From: Variovorax ginsengisoli
GTDB taxonomy: Bacteria > Pseudomonadota > Gammaproteobacteria > Burkholderiales > Burkholderiaceae_C
NCBI RefSeq assembly: GCF_006438845.1
Contig: NZ_RCZJ01000001.1
Coordinates: forward strand, 682,001 to 746,000
Length of the DNA stretch: 64,000 nucleotides
Reading direction: 5' to 3'
Shown here one piece after another: positions 54,830 to 63,771 of this stretch. The notes under the pieces were generated by a model that ran no database searches, was not told the DNA's origin, and saw only the letters and a program-made list of their open reading frames with translations. A program made the translations under genes and the position numbers. Position 1 is the stretch's first letter; each line of letters opens with the position of its first letter.

Positions 54830-55900
54830 ATGCGGCCGCGCGCCGCGTTCCCTCCCATTTATCCTCTTGGCATACGTTTGCGTCGCTTCTTCCTGACCCT
54901 TTTTCTGCTCTCCGCACTCATGGTGCTGGGCGCCGGCGCGTGGGGCCTGTGGTGGGTGCATCGCCCGCTCGATCTGCCGGCACCGAGCGTCGACCTGTCG
55001 GTCGAGCCCGGCACCACGCCGCGCGGAGTGGCCGACGCGATCGCGGCGACCGGCGCACGCGTGCAGCCGCAGCTGCTCTACGCCTGGTTCCGTTTCTCGG
55101 GCCAGGACCGCCAGATTCGCGCCGGCAGCTACGAGCTGGAGCGCGGCGTGACACCGCGCACTCTGCTCAACACGCTGGTGCGCGGCGAGGAGGCGACTCG
55201 CAGCATCGTCCTTGTCGAGGGCTGGAACTTCCGACAGGTGCGCGCGGCGCTGGCCAAGGCCGAGCAGCTCAAACCTGAAACGGTCGGCGAGAGCGACGTT
55301 GCGCTCATGACCCGGCTCGGTCGGCCGGGCGTCCCGCCCGAAGGACGGTTCTTTCCGGACACCTACACCTACTCCAAGGGCTCTACCGACACCGCGCTGT
55401 TGCAGCGCGCAATGCGCGCGATGGACAAGAAACTCGAGGCTGCATGGGCGGCCCGCGCCAGCGACCTGCCACTGAAATCTGCCGATGAACTGCTGATACT
55501 GGCCAGCATTGTCGAAAAGGAGACAGGCCAAGCCAAGGATCGGCCCGAGGTTGCCGCGGTTTTCGTGAACAGACTGCGCGTCGGCATGCCGCTCCAGACC
55601 GACCCGACCGTCATCTACGGCATGGGTGCCGCCTTCGACGGCAACCTGCGCAAGAAGGACCTGCAAACCGACACGCCCTGGAACACCTACACCCGTGGCG
55701 GATTGCCGCCGACGCCGATCGCGATGCCGGGCAAGGCCGCGCTGCTGGCCACGGTGCAGCCGGCGCGGAGCAAGTCGCTGTACTTCGTGTCGCGCGGCGA
55801 TGGATCGAGCCAGTTCAGTTCGTCCCTCGACGAGCACAACCGCGCGGTCAACCGCTACCAACGCGGCATCGAACCCAAACCGACCGGCAACGGACCATGA
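54830..55900 (+). CDS. mltG: Endolytic murein transglycosylase MltG (YceG-like)
   Basis: Inner-membrane lytic transglycosylase thought to terminate nascent glycan strands. The protein (about 356 aa) has one N-terminal membrane helix followed by the periplasmic YceG domain. Hallmarks are [25 protein letters not shown] with the catalytic Glu, and YNTY-type [13 protein letters not shown]. The start is unsure: ATG 54830 is used here, while a TTG at 54878 just before the membrane helix is possible. It overlaps tmk by 4 bp. Confidence 0.92.
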   Translation: MRPRAAFPPIYPLGIRLRRFFLTLFLLSALMVLGAGAWGLWWVHRPLDLPAPSVDLSVEPGTTPRGVADAIAATGARVQPQLLYAWFRFSGQDRQIRAGSYELERGVTPRTLLNTLVRGEEATRSIVLVEGWNFRQVRAALAKAEQLKPETVGESDVALMTRLGRPGVPPEGRFFPDTYTYSKGSTDTALLQRAMRAMDKKLEAAWAARASDLPLKSADELLILASIVEKETGQAKDRPEVAAVFVNRLRVGMPLQTDPTVIYGMGAAFDGNLRKKDLQTDTPWNTYTRGGLPPTPIAMPGKAALLATVQPARSKSLYFVSRGDGSSQFSSSLDEHNRAVNRYQRGIEPKPTGNGP

Positions 55901-56532
55901 GCGGACTGTTCCTTACGTTGGAAGGCATCGATGGCGCCGGCAAGTCGAGCCACATCGACGCGCTCGAAGTGCTGTTCAAGGCATCGGGCCGTACCGTCAC
56001 GCGCACGCGCGAGCCCGGCGGCACGCCGCTGGCCGAAACCTTGCGCGGGCTGATCCTGTCGCAACCGATGGACGCATTGACCGAATCGCTGCTGGTCTTC
56101 GCCGCGCGTCGCGACCACGTCGTGCAAGTGATCGTCCCAGCGCTGGCACGTGGCGACGTCGTACTGTGCGACCGCTTCACCGACGCCACTTTCGCCTACC
56201 AGGGTGCGGGGCGGGGGTTCGACGCCGGTGTCTTGTCGACGCTGGAACGCTGGGTGCAGGCGGGGCAGGGCGCCGACGCCGATGCCCTGCTGCAGCCGCA
56301 CATCACGCTGTGGTTCGACCTGAATCCCGAGGTGGCGGCCGAACGGTTGGCTGGCGCCCGGCTGCCCGACAGGTTCGAGGCGCAACCGGTCGAGTTCTTC
56401 CGGCGTGTGGCCGCCGGTTACGCCGCGCGCGCCGCCGATCCGCGGTTCGCGCGCATCGATGCCGACCTGCCGCGCGATCAGGTGTGGCACCAGGTCGAGG
56501 CGGTGTTGCGCCAGCGCGGACACCTCGCATGA
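55897..56532 (+). CDS. tmk: Thymidylate kinase
   Basis: Phosphorylates dTMP to dTDP. The 211 aa P-loop protein has [11 protein letters not shown] near the N-terminus, the [11 protein letters not shown] motif and the [15 protein letters not shown] segment. It is coupled by ATGA overlaps to mltG upstream and holB downstream, a conserved order. Confidence 0.96.
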   Translation: MSGLFLTLEGIDGAGKSSHIDALEVLFKASGRTVTRTREPGGTPLAETLRGLILSQPMDALTESLLVFAARRDHVVQVIVPALARGDVVLCDRFTDATFAYQGAGRGFDAGVLSTLERWVQAGQGADADALLQPHITLWFDLNPEVAAERLAGARLPDRFEAQPVEFFRRVAAGYAARAADPRFARIDADLPRDQVWHQVEAVLRQRGHLA

Positions 56533-57530
56533 GCGTGCTGGCGCCCTGGCTCGCCCGACCCCTGGCCGATCTGCTGCGCCAGCGTGGCCACGCTTGGCTG
56601 CTGCAGGGCCCGTCCGGGCTGGGCCAGTACGAACTGGCGCTCGCGCTGGCCAGCGCCTGGCTCTGCGAGGCGCCCAGTGAGCACGGCGCCTGCGGCCGCT
56701 GCACCAGTTGCCACGCGATCGAGGTCCGCACCCATGCCGATCTGTGCGTGTTGATGCCCGAAGTCGCGATGGTCGAGCTTGGCTGGCCGCTCGACGAGAA
56801 GTCGCAGGCCGACATCGACGACAAGAAACGCAAGCCGAGCCGCGAAATCCGGGTCGAGGCGATGCGAGACGCGGTCGGCTTCGCCCAGCGCACCAGCGCG
56901 CGCGGCCGCGGCAAGGTGGTGTTCGTGTACCCGGCCGAGCGCATGAACGCGATCACCGCCAACGCCTTGCTGAAGACGCTTGAAGAGCCTGTCGGTGACG
57001 TGCGATTCGTGCTGGCCAGTGAAGCCGCATGGCAACTGCTGCCGACTATCCGCAGCCGTTGCCTCGGCTTCACGTTGCCCTGGCCGCAGCAGGCGGAAGC
57101 CGTGGCATGGCTGGCTGAGCGCCAGGTCTCTGCCGACGACGCGCCCGCTCTGCTGCGCGCCGCAGGCGGACGACCTTCGGATGCCCTGCGGCTGGCGCGC
57201 AACGGCCAGTCGCCGAAGGCTTGGTCGCTGCTGCCCAAGGCCATGCTTCGCGGTGAAGTCGGCGCCCTGAGCGACCATGCGCCGGCCCAGGCCATCGACG
57301 CGCTACAGAAGATCTGCCACGACCTGATGGCCGTCGGCAGCGGGGCAGAACCCCGTTTCTTCGCGGCCGCCGAGCTGCCACCTGCGCCCTCGACTGTCGC
57401 GTTGGCGCGCTGGTCGAAATCATTGGCGACTGCGGCTCGCACGGCGGAGCATCCCTTCAATGCGGGCTTGATGCTCGAGGCGCTTGTGAGCGAAGCGCGA
57501 AGCGCCCTAAACTCGGCGCGTCGCCCATGA
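56529..57530 (+). CDS. holB: DNA polymerase III subunit delta'
   Basis: Clamp-loader subunit of the replicative polymerase. The 333 aa protein has the AAA+-like fold with a degenerate P-loop (GPSGLGQYE, no Lys), as expected for delta', which does not hydrolyse ATP. A zinc-binding cysteine cluster (ACGRCTSCH) and the sensor segment [10 protein letters not shown] are also present. It overlaps tmk and pilZ by 4 bp each. Confidence 0.93.
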   Translation: MSVLAPWLARPLADLLRQRGHAWLLQGPSGLGQYELALALASAWLCEAPSEHGACGRCTSCHAIEVRTHADLCVLMPEVAMVELGWPLDEKSQADIDDKKRKPSREIRVEAMRDAVGFAQRTSARGRGKVVFVYPAERMNAITANALLKTLEEPVGDVRFVLASEAAWQLLPTIRSRCLGFTLPWPQQAEAVAWLAERQVSADDAPALLRAAGGRPSDALRLARNGQSPKAWSLLPKAMLRGEVGALSDHAPAQAIDALQKICHDLMAVGSGAEPRFFAAAELPPAPSTVALARWSKSLATAARTAEHPFNAGLMLEALVSEARSALNSARRP

Positions 57531-57898
57531 ACACACCCGCTTCCGCCACACCCGCACCACCTCGGCCCAGCGTGATCCAGCTGGCGATCAAGGAGAAGGG
57601 TGCGCTGTATGCCGCGTACATCCCCTTGTTCGCGGAAGGCGGCATTTTCATTCCGACGTCACGCGAGTACCGGCTGGGCGATGACGTCTACGTGCTCCTG
57701 ACCTTGCCCGACGATCCCCAGCGCTATCCTGTGGCCGGCAAGGTCGCGTGGATCACGCCGGCGCGCGCCGCTGGCAGCCGGGCGCCGGGCGTGGGCATCC
57801 GTTTCCCGGCGGACGAGAAGTCGCGCCAGCTCAAGGCACGTATCGAAGAGGCCTTGGGTGGCTCGATGGCGTCTGACCGGCCGACCCAGACCATCTGA
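57527..57898 (+). CDS. pilZ: PilZ domain protein (type IV pilus assembly PilZ)
   Basis: Small 123 aa PilZ-fold protein. It lacks the RxxxR and D/NxSxxG motifs needed for cyclic di-GMP binding and reads GGIFIPTSREYRLGDDVYVLL, as in the original PilZ needed for type IV pilus function. The holB-pilZ-tatD context is conserved in Pseudomonas, Xanthomonas and betaproteobacteria. The FimV-like protein elsewhere in the window fits a pilus-bearing cell. Confidence 0.92.
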   Translation: MNTPASATPAPPRPSVIQLAIKEKGALYAAYIPLFAEGGIFIPTSREYRLGDDVYVLLTLPDDPQRYPVAGKVAWITPARAAGSRAPGVGIRFPADEKSRQLKARIEEALGGSMASDRPTQTI

Positions 57899-57967
57899 TC
57901 CTGCGAGCCCCGGCCTCCGTGGCGGGCATCTTTGCGGTACGCACGCGCCGCCAATTCCGTTGCACCG

Positions 57968-58774
57968 ATGTTCACCGACTCCCACTGCCACCTCACCTTT
58001 CCCGAATTTGCTGCCGAGATGCCGCAGATTCGCGCCGCCATGGACGCAGCGCAGGTCGACCGCGCTTTGTGCATCTGCACCAAGCTCGAGGAGTTCGATG
58101 CGGTGCAGGCGCTGGCGGCGCAGTACGACAACTTCTGGGCCAGCGTGGGGGTGCATCCGGACAACGAGGACATCGCCGAGCCCAGCCTCGACGACCTGGT
58201 GCGCCGGGCATCGCTGCCGAAGGTGGTCGCCATCGGGGAGACGGGGCTGGATTACTACCAAATGGAAGAACGCAAGGGCGGCCGCAGCATCGCCGACATG
58301 GAATGGCAACGAGATCGCTTCCGGGTGCACATCCGCGCTGCGCAGCATGTTTGTATGCCGCTGGTGATCCATACCCGCGACGCCTCGGCCGACACGCTGG
58401 CGATCCTGAAGGAGGAGGGCGAAGATGGCACCGGCGCGGCGGCAGGCGGCGTCTTTCACTGCTTCACCGAAACGGCCGAGGTGGCGCGCGCGGCGCTCGA
58501 CCTGGGCTTCTATATCTCGTTTTCGGGCATTCTCACGTTCAAGAAAGCGCAAGACCTGCGTGACGTGGCCGCCTTCGTCCCACTGGACCGCATGCTGATC
58601 GAAACCGACAGCCCCTATCTCGCACCGGTTCCGTATCGCGGGAAAACCAACAATCCGTCGTACGTCCCGCTCGTCGCGCAACAGATCGCGCAAGTGCGAA
58701 ATCAAACCGTCGAAGCCATTGCCGCGGCCACCAGCGCCAACTTCGAATCTCTGTTCAGAGGCGTCCGCTCATGA
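57968..58774 (+). CDS. tatD: TatD family hydrolase (metal-dependent DNase)
   Basis: TIM-barrel metallohydrolase of 268 aa with 3'-5' exonuclease activity in characterised relatives. Metal-site motifs are DSHCHL at the start (HxH), GETGLDYY (Glu), PLVIHTRDA (His), GVFHCFTE (His) and ETDSPYLAP (Asp). The ATG at 57968 gives the usual MFTDSHCHL start. It lies 69 bp after pilZ and overlaps the ankyrin gene (ATGA). Confidence 0.94.
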   Translation: MFTDSHCHLTFPEFAAEMPQIRAAMDAAQVDRALCICTKLEEFDAVQALAAQYDNFWASVGVHPDNEDIAEPSLDDLVRRASLPKVVAIGETGLDYYQMEERKGGRSIADMEWQRDRFRVHIRAAQHVCMPLVIHTRDASADTLAILKEEGEDGTGAAAGGVFHCFTETAEVARAALDLGFYISFSGILTFKKAQDLRDVAAFVPLDRMLIETDSPYLAPVPYRGKTNNPSYVPLVAQQIAQVRNQTVEAIAAATSANFESLFRGVRS

Positions 58775-59430
58775 GACTTCACATGAAGAAAATCGTTTAT
58801 CTGCTTGTCGTTGTCGCGTCTTTTTCGGCGAACGCTGATTCTTTCAGCGATTTTTTTCGGGCCGTGAGAGGCGATAACGCCGGCGCGATCCAGTCGCTGC
58901 TCAAGCGCGGGTTCGACCCCAACACGCGCGACGAAAAAGGTCTTACTGGTCTGCTGATCGCTGTGCGGGAGCCGTCGCCACGCGTGATCGATGTGTTGCT
59001 GGCGTCACCCAAGACCGACGTCGATTCGCGCAATGCAAGCGATGAAAGTCCGCTGATGCTCGCTGCCATCAAGGGTCAGCAGGATCTGGTGACCAAGCTG
59101 ATCGCGCGCGATGCAGACATCAACAAGCCGGGTTGGACGCCACTCCATTACGCGGCCAGCAGTGGCCAAGTGGCAATCATGAAACTGCTGCTCGACAAGT
59201 ACGCCTTTATCGACGCGCAGTCGCCCAACGGCACCACGCCGCTGATGATGGCTGCGATGTACGGCTCGATCGACAGCGTGAAGCTTTTGCTCGATGAGGG
59301 CGCCGACACGGCAATGAAGAACCAGCAAGGCATGACCGCGATCGACTTCGCCAAGCGTGGCAACCGACCCGATGCAGTTGAGATGCTGTCTGGGTTCACG
59401 CGCAAAAAAGCGGGCGACGGCAAGTGGTGA
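58771..59430 (+). CDS. Secreted ankyrin-repeat protein
   Basis: Protein of 219 aa with a signal peptide (to about residue 22, SANA|DS) and about five ankyrin repeats across the rest (motifs such as TPLHYAASSGQVAIMKLLL and TPLMMAAMYGS). It is probably periplasmic and mediates protein contacts; the partner is unknown. The ATG at 58771 overlaps the tatD stop; ATG 58783 is an alternative. Its coupling to tatD suggests transcription with the mltG-tatD operon. Confidence 0.85.
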   Translation: MRLHMKKIVYLLVVVASFSANADSFSDFFRAVRGDNAGAIQSLLKRGFDPNTRDEKGLTGLLIAVREPSPRVIDVLLASPKTDVDSRNASDESPLMLAAIKGQQDLVTKLIARDADINKPGWTPLHYAASSGQVAIMKLLLDKYAFIDAQSPNGTTPLMMAAMYGSIDSVKLLLDEGADTAMKNQQGMTAIDFAKRGNRPDAVEMLSGFTRKKAGDGKW

Positions 59431-59715
59431 CGTGTGCGGCCTGACCGCTATGGCAACGAGAAGAAAGGCTGAGAGTGCCAGTCGGCGCAGCTTCCAAGTC
59501 CGCGTTTCCGGGGTGCTCACATGAGACGTAGAACCGGTTCGACGACCGGTCGTGAGGCCCACGCTGACCGAATAATACAATGTATATTATGTTAAGTCAT
59601 GGGCGCTTGTTGGCTGGCTCTCGATCACAGCTCGTGGACTTAGCTTTCAACGTCGCGTCCTCCTGAAAGCACGTTGCCATCGAAAGTGCTCGACCGTCCT
59701 GCGCAGCAGACACGC
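59431..59715. other. 285-bp intergenic region with AT-rich core and palindromes
   Basis: No gene is supported. Notable elements are the 10-bp palindrome GAACCGGTTC (59531-59540), a following ACCGGT (59545-59550) and a strikingly AT-rich stretch (about 59571-59596) with the near-dyad AATACAATGTATATT. It lies between convergent genes, so promoters are not expected. No clear T-run terminator is seen. Confidence 0.5.
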
Positions 59716-60663
59716 TCAACGAGCGTCGCGCCTCGACAGCAGCAAGTTTCCACCGGTCGTGTTGAACGCGATGGTCGGTGCGCTGAAATCGCTCAAGGGT
59801 GCGCCGAGACCTATCTCGCCGCTGCCGTGCAGCACGCACTCGTCTCGGCGCAGCGCTATCTCGCCGCTGGGGCCACCGCTGCCATGGAAGCGGACCCAGG
59901 TCCCATAGGTGCTGACGTCGACCAGCACACAGCTGCCCTGGCGCGCCTCGATGCGCGCATGCAGCCGCGAAACCCGAGGGTCGTTCACCACGAACTGCGC
60001 TTCGTCGACGCGTCCCAGATGAATCGGCAGTTGCGCCGCGCTGAACATCGAGCGCACGTCCAACCAGGCCAGCTCGATCTGTCCGAAGCTCGAATCCTGT
60101 GATCGGGCTGTGTGCGCCAAAGCAGCTGGCATCGTAAGAAACTCCGAGAGTTCTTCTTGCCAGTCGATGCGATGCACCACCGGCATCTCGCTCTTTCCAC
60201 GGATATTGATGGGTCCGAGGCTGCGATGTCGCACTTCACCCTCGCGCAGCTGCGCGACGACCGACTCGGTCGCCCAGATCTGCCCGGGGCCTGCCAAGTC
60301 ACTCAGACGCGAGGCCAGATTGACGGCGTCGCCATAGCAGTCTCCGTCGACCTCCAGCACTTCGCCGCTCGCCACGCCAATCTGCAGATCCATACGCAAT
60401 GCCGCAGGCCAGGCCTGCAATCGCTTTTGGTGATTACGCTGCAGTTCGAGCACCGTGGCGCTCGCACCATCGGCGGCCTCGAAAATCGCCAGAACGCCAT
60501 CGCCGAGCATTTTCACGACCCGACCCCCGTGGGCCTCGCAAACACCGGCAATCCACTGCGTGAGGCGCGTGACCGTATCGGTGGCGCGCTCATTCCCCAT
60601 TGCCTCGAAGACCCTGGTGCTTCCCGTCAAATCTGCAAAAACGACTGTCGAATTGGCGCCCAT
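59716..60663 (-). CDS. Class III adenylyl cyclase with C-terminal FHA domain
   Basis: Cytoplasmic protein of 315 aa. The N-terminal class III cyclase domain keeps all key residues: metal Asp D11 and D55, substrate-specifying K51 and D108 (ATP type), and transition-state N115/R119 (VNLASRL). A C-terminal FHA domain (about 215-290) has SRLHARIE, so it should bind phosphothreonine peptides. Together this predicts cAMP production controlled by a Ser/Thr-kinase signal. No kinase gene is in the window. It has no membrane segment. Confidence 0.87.
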   Translation of the reverse strand: MGANSTVVFADLTGSTRVFEAMGNERATDTVTRLTQWIAGVCEAHGGRVVKMLGDGVLAIFEAADGASATVLELQRNHQKRLQAWPAALRMDLQIGVASGEVLEVDGDCYGDAVNLASRLSDLAGPGQIWATESVVAQLREGEVRHRSLGPINIRGKSEMPVVHRIDWQEELSEFLTMPAALAHTARSQDSSFGQIELAWLDVRSMFSAAQLPIHLGRVDEAQFVVNDPRVSRLHARIEARQGSCVLVDVSTYGTWVRFHGSGGPSGEIALRRDECVLHGSGEIGLGAPLSDFSAPTIAFNTTGGNLLLSRRDAR

Positions 60664-60985
60664 GTTGTGCAGTTTTTGGTAGCAGTAGCTGGCTGATTAT
60701 GGCAAAGCGGCAGCCGATAGGTGACGTCTTGTCTAACTTTCACGACGTCTTGGTAAGCACATCGCAGTTGACATTCAGGTGTTCGATTCAGGTCCGAGGA
60801 GACTCATGGCCACAAAACCCGCCGTCGCTGCGTAGGCCCTTGGTATTCATTTGAAGGAGCCACTTGCAGAAAACCGTGAAGTATGTTGTTTTAAAACATG
60901 TTTAAGTGTGTCGGCACTTGTGGCAGTCACAGCCCGCAATTAACGTAGCGTTGTCAATGGCTTCCGGCGTTATGCCTTTTGTTCC
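60664..60985. other. 322-bp intergenic region, AT-rich, with a 12-bp palindrome
   Basis: No convincing gene. It should contain the promoter of the cyclase (minus) and of the small hypothetical gene (plus). The perfect palindrome TGTTTTAAAACA at 60887-60898 lies in an AT-rich patch, followed by CATGTTTAAG. No sigma-70 promoter is clear to me. Confidence 0.5.
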
Positions 60986-61315
60986 ATGTTTCCCAGCAGC
61001 TTCTTTCGCCTTCTGTCCTTTCCCGGCTTGAATCTGCGCCGGTCGGCAGACCGCCGGTTGGGCCAGATCCGCACGGCGATGCTGACTTTGCTGGAGGCCT
61101 CGGGCGGACACCGCGTGCAGCGCATCGCACAGCGCGTGCGTTTCGCCGATGACCTCGAAGCGCTCTGGTATCTGCGCCAGGACCTGATGTCCGCACTGGC
61201 TGAAATCGACGGAGAGCACGTCGCTCAGCGCCGCATGAAGCAGATCAATCGGCTGTTCAAGGGGGGTCTGCCCCAGACCATGGGCCCTCGGGTCCACCAC
61301 CGTTTCACTGTCTGA
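60986..61315 (+). CDS. Hypothetical protein (109 aa)
   Basis: Small, Arg-rich, largely helical protein without a signal peptide or membrane helix. Typical stretches are GQIRTAMLTLLEASGG, DDLEALWYLRQDLM and RRMKQINRLFKGGLP. I do not recognise a family. The composition looks coding and the opposite-strand open frame over the same bases looks less so. The ATG at 60986 lacks a clear Shine-Dalgarno. It converges with the LD-carboxypeptidase gene. Confidence 0.6.
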   Translation: MFPSSFFRLLSFPGLNLRRSADRRLGQIRTAMLTLLEASGGHRVQRIAQRVRFADDLEALWYLRQDLMSALAEIDGEHVAQRRMKQINRLFKGGLPQTMGPRVHHRFTV

Positions 61316-61350
61316 TTGCGCCCCTGGCCGCAAGGCGCACCGCCCCGCCC

Positions 61351-62277
61351 TCAGTGGGCGTGTCGATGTCCCCAGACCATGAAGATTTCGCGGCCTTCGA
61401 TCGCCATCTCAATCCTCGCGCCCACCGGCAGCATCACCTTCGTTGGCACATGGCCGAACGGCAGGCCCGTCAAAACCGGCACCTTCACCAGCGTGCGGAG
61501 CCTTGTCACCACATTTTGGAGTCCGAAACCGCGGTCGTGCGGCACCTTCTTGAACGAAGTGAACTGCCCCAGCACCACCGCACGTTGGCGCGCGAGCACG
61601 CCGGCATGACGCAATTGATCGAGCATGCGTTCGAGCCGGTAAGGGTGCTCGTGCACGTCCTCGAGGAACAGCACGCCCTTGTCTACAGCCGGGAAATAAG
61701 GCGTGCCCAGCAAGCTCACGAGCACCGACAGGTTGCCGCCCCATAGCACGGCGTCTTGAAACGGGCGAAGCGTCGGAACGTCGCCGTCGCGGGCCGCGAT
61801 ACGCCACCCCGTGCCTTCGCCCTGCCCGCTGACCATGTCGTCGAAGCACGCCTCCATGATGTCGTCGGGCCCACCCTCGGCGCCGAAATCCTCGCCCACA
61901 GAGGGGCCGGCCCAGGTGCACGCACCGGTCTTTGCGAGCAGCGCATTCTGAAACGCCGTGAAGTCGCTGAGACCGACGAACGCGGTTCCCTGATCGATGG
62001 CCTTGGTGACGGCTTTGTAGGGGATGGCGTCGAGGATGCGCGTCAGACCGTAGCCGCCGCGCGAGATCAACGCCACGTCTGCACCGCTCGCAGCGGCACG
62101 CGCAATGGCTGCAAGCCGGGTCGCGTCATCGCCGGCAAAACGCTGGTGGCTGGACAGTGCAGTCTCGTCGATTTCGACTTCGTGGCCGAGTGCCTGAAGG
62201 CGCTTCACACCGCGGCGAAACGCAGCCTTGTCGCGCACGGCGCTGGAAGGCGAATAGATGTAGATATGTTTGCTCAC
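61351..62277 (-). CDS. ldcA: LD-carboxypeptidase (muramoyltetrapeptide carboxypeptidase)
   Basis: Serine peptidase of 308 aa (family S66) that trims the terminal D-Ala from recycled muropeptides in the cytoplasm. The nucleophile is in FVGLSDFTAF, the Glu in LFLEDVHEHPYRLERML and the His in GLPFGHVPTK. ISRGGYGLTRIL is another family motif. I chose the GTG start at 62277, which overlaps the tadA stop as GTGA, over a long upstream in-frame extension. Translation is probably coupled to the TadA fusion. Confidence 0.88.
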   Translation of the reverse strand: MSKHIYIYSPSSAVRDKAAFRRGVKRLQALGHEVEIDETALSSHQRFAGDDATRLAAIARAAASGADVALISRGGYGLTRILDAIPYKAVTKAIDQGTAFVGLSDFTAFQNALLAKTGACTWAGPSVGEDFGAEGGPDDIMEACFDDMVSGQGEGTGWRIAARDGDVPTLRPFQDAVLWGGNLSVLVSLLGTPYFPAVDKGVLFLEDVHEHPYRLERMLDQLRHAGVLARQRAVVLGQFTSFKKVPHDRGFGLQNVVTRLRTLVKVPVLTGLPFGHVPTKVMLPVGARIEMAIEGREIFMVWGHRHAH

Positions 62278-63365
62278 GGCGTGAAGTATCCCATTGCGGT
62301 TTCGATCCAGGCACGCGCCTGGGCCGGCGAGGCGCCCGAAGCGTCGGGCGTTGGGTCGCCCCAGGCACGCAAAGCCGCGGCATGTCCCCGATCGGGAAAC
62401 GGCGCCTGCCAGGCCGCTCGGGCTGCACCGTCCATCGCGTCGGGAACAGGCAGCACTCCGACGAAGCGCCGTGACCCGGCGTCCTGCAGCAGCATGGCGA
62501 GCGGCGCCGCACCATCGGCAGGGGCCAGCAGGACCGGGCCTGGTTGGAGCCGTTCTAGCCAGCCGATCAGCACATCGCGATGCCACGCCAGCGTGTGCAC
62601 GGCGGCGCGTTTGGGCTTGTCGCTCCGGCCGAAACCGATCAGGTCAGGCGCCAGCCAGCGCGGTCCAGGCAAAGCGATCAGATGACGAAATTCGTAGGCC
62701 CATCGGCCCGGTCCATGAAGGCACAGGACCGTCGCCTCAGGCTCGCGAGGCCCCTCGTCGACGTAGTGCATGCGCCAACCACATTGCACGGGCAGGCCGG
62801 AAACGTAGTTCGATGCGAAGCCGTCATCGGCAAGGCCTGCAAAGCGACTGTCGGGGGTCCGCAGCGCGTCGTCACGCAGCGGTTGAGCACTGTCGCGGGT
62901 TTGCGAGCGTCGCTGCTGAAAGAAGGCCTGCAGGACGGTGGCGCATTCGTCCGCCAAGACGCCGCCTTGCAGCCGGGTACGGTGGTTGAGTTGCGGCTGC
63001 GCGAACAGATCGATCACCGACCCCGCCGCACCCGTCTTGGCATCGGGTGCGCCGTAGACCACGCGCGCCAGCCGCGCATGCAACATCGCGCCAGCGCACA
63101 TCGCACACGGCTCAAGCGTGACGAACAACTCGCACCCGTCGAGACGGTAGTTGCCCATGGCGGCGGAGCCAGCCCTCAGCGCAGCGATTTCAGCATGCGC
63201 GCTGGGATCGTGCAGCGCCACCGGCGCGTTGCGTCCGACGGCGATCCGCTGGCCGTCCTTCACCAACACCGCACCCACAGGCACTTCACCCGCCGCACCC
63301 GCCAGCCGTGCCTCGGCGAGCGCCTGTTGCATCCAGTCGATGTCGGTCATCGCCGTGCGTTTCAT
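62274..63365 (-). CDS. tadA: Fusion: tRNA adenosine deaminase TadA + degenerate alpha/beta hydrolase domain
   Basis: Residues about 1-155 are TadA, which makes inosine 34 in tRNA-Arg. It has zinc/catalytic residues H57 and E59 (SAHAEI) and C87/C90 (PCAMC). Residues about 185-363 resemble the start of haloalkane-dehalogenase-type hydrolases (GWRMHYVDEGP, CLHGPGRWAYEFRHL, APDLIGFGRSDKP). There the nucleophile elbow reads APADGAA at 281-287 instead of xxDWGG, and the cap and catalytic His region is missing. The added domain is thus probably not a working hydrolase. The ATG at 63365 overlaps the preceding stop (ATGA). Confidence 0.88.
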   Translation of the reverse strand: MKRTAMTDIDWMQQALAEARLAGAAGEVPVGAVLVKDGQRIAVGRNAPVALHDPSAHAEIAALRAGSAAMGNYRLDGCELFVTLEPCAMCAGAMLHARLARVVYGAPDAKTGAAGSVIDLFAQPQLNHRTRLQGGVLADECATVLQAFFQQRRSQTRDSAQPLRDDALRTPDSRFAGLADDGFASNYVSGLPVQCGWRMHYVDEGPREPEATVLCLHGPGRWAYEFRHLIALPGPRWLAPDLIGFGRSDKPKRAAVHTLAWHRDVLIGWLERLQPGPVLLAPADGAAPLAMLLQDAGSRRFVGVLPVPDAMDGAARAAWQAPFPDRGHAAALRAWGDPTPDASGASPAQARAWIETAMGYFTP

Positions 63366-63592
63366 TGGGCCTCGTCAGGCATCGCACGTTGCTGCTGCAC
63401 GGCGGCATCGAGCGATTGTTTGAAGGCCTCCTGCACTTGCTGGCCCAGTGCCCGCGCCGTCGGCGTGGAGGTGCTGGCAGAGGGCGGCGCGGCGAGGGCG
63501 GCAGGTGTTGCGAGCTCGCTTGTCTGCTTCTTGATCAGCACGCCGACGATCAGCGATGCCAGCACCAAACCGACCAGTCCGAACATCCGCAT
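63362..63592 (-). CDS. Small single-pass membrane protein, unknown
   Basis: Protein of 76 aa with one N-terminal membrane helix (FGLVGLVLASLIVGVLI), a Ser/Thr/Pro-rich linker and an amphipathic helix (QQVQEAFKQSLDAAVQQQ). No family recognised. An AAGGG site lies upstream of the ATG at 63592. Its stop overlaps tadA (ATGA), so it is translated together with the TadA fusion and LD-carboxypeptidase. Confidence 0.65.
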   Translation of the reverse strand: MRMFGLVGLVLASLIVGVLIKKQTSELATPAALAAPPSASTSTPTARALGQQVQEAFKQSLDAAVQQQRAMPDEAQ

Positions 63593-63771
63593 TTCAGCGC
63601 CCTTCCCCGCCACACAACGCGGCGTGCCTGTCCGACCACCTGGGCTTGGGTCTCAAGTTAGGCTTGGCATTGAACTGGGATGGAAGGTGCATGGCGATGT
63701 CTCCGAGTTTCGATTGTCCCCTGGCTCGGAGTGTGGCAAATCGAAAGCGACAATGCCGCATCGATCAGACC

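Noticed and set aside
56529..57530. Missing Walker A lysine in HolB as a sign of a broken gene
   Set aside because: Delta' subunits normally have a degenerate P-loop and do not hydrolyse ATP; this is expected.
59710..59724. ACGCTC/GAGCGT hairpin at the end of the cyclase gene as a terminator
   Set aside because: The stem is only 6 bp, overlaps the stop codon and has no T run on the minus strand.
60902..61333. A 143-codon minus-strand frame over the small hypothetical gene
   Set aside because: It lacks family features and a start signal; the plus-strand 109-aa frame has the more protein-like composition.
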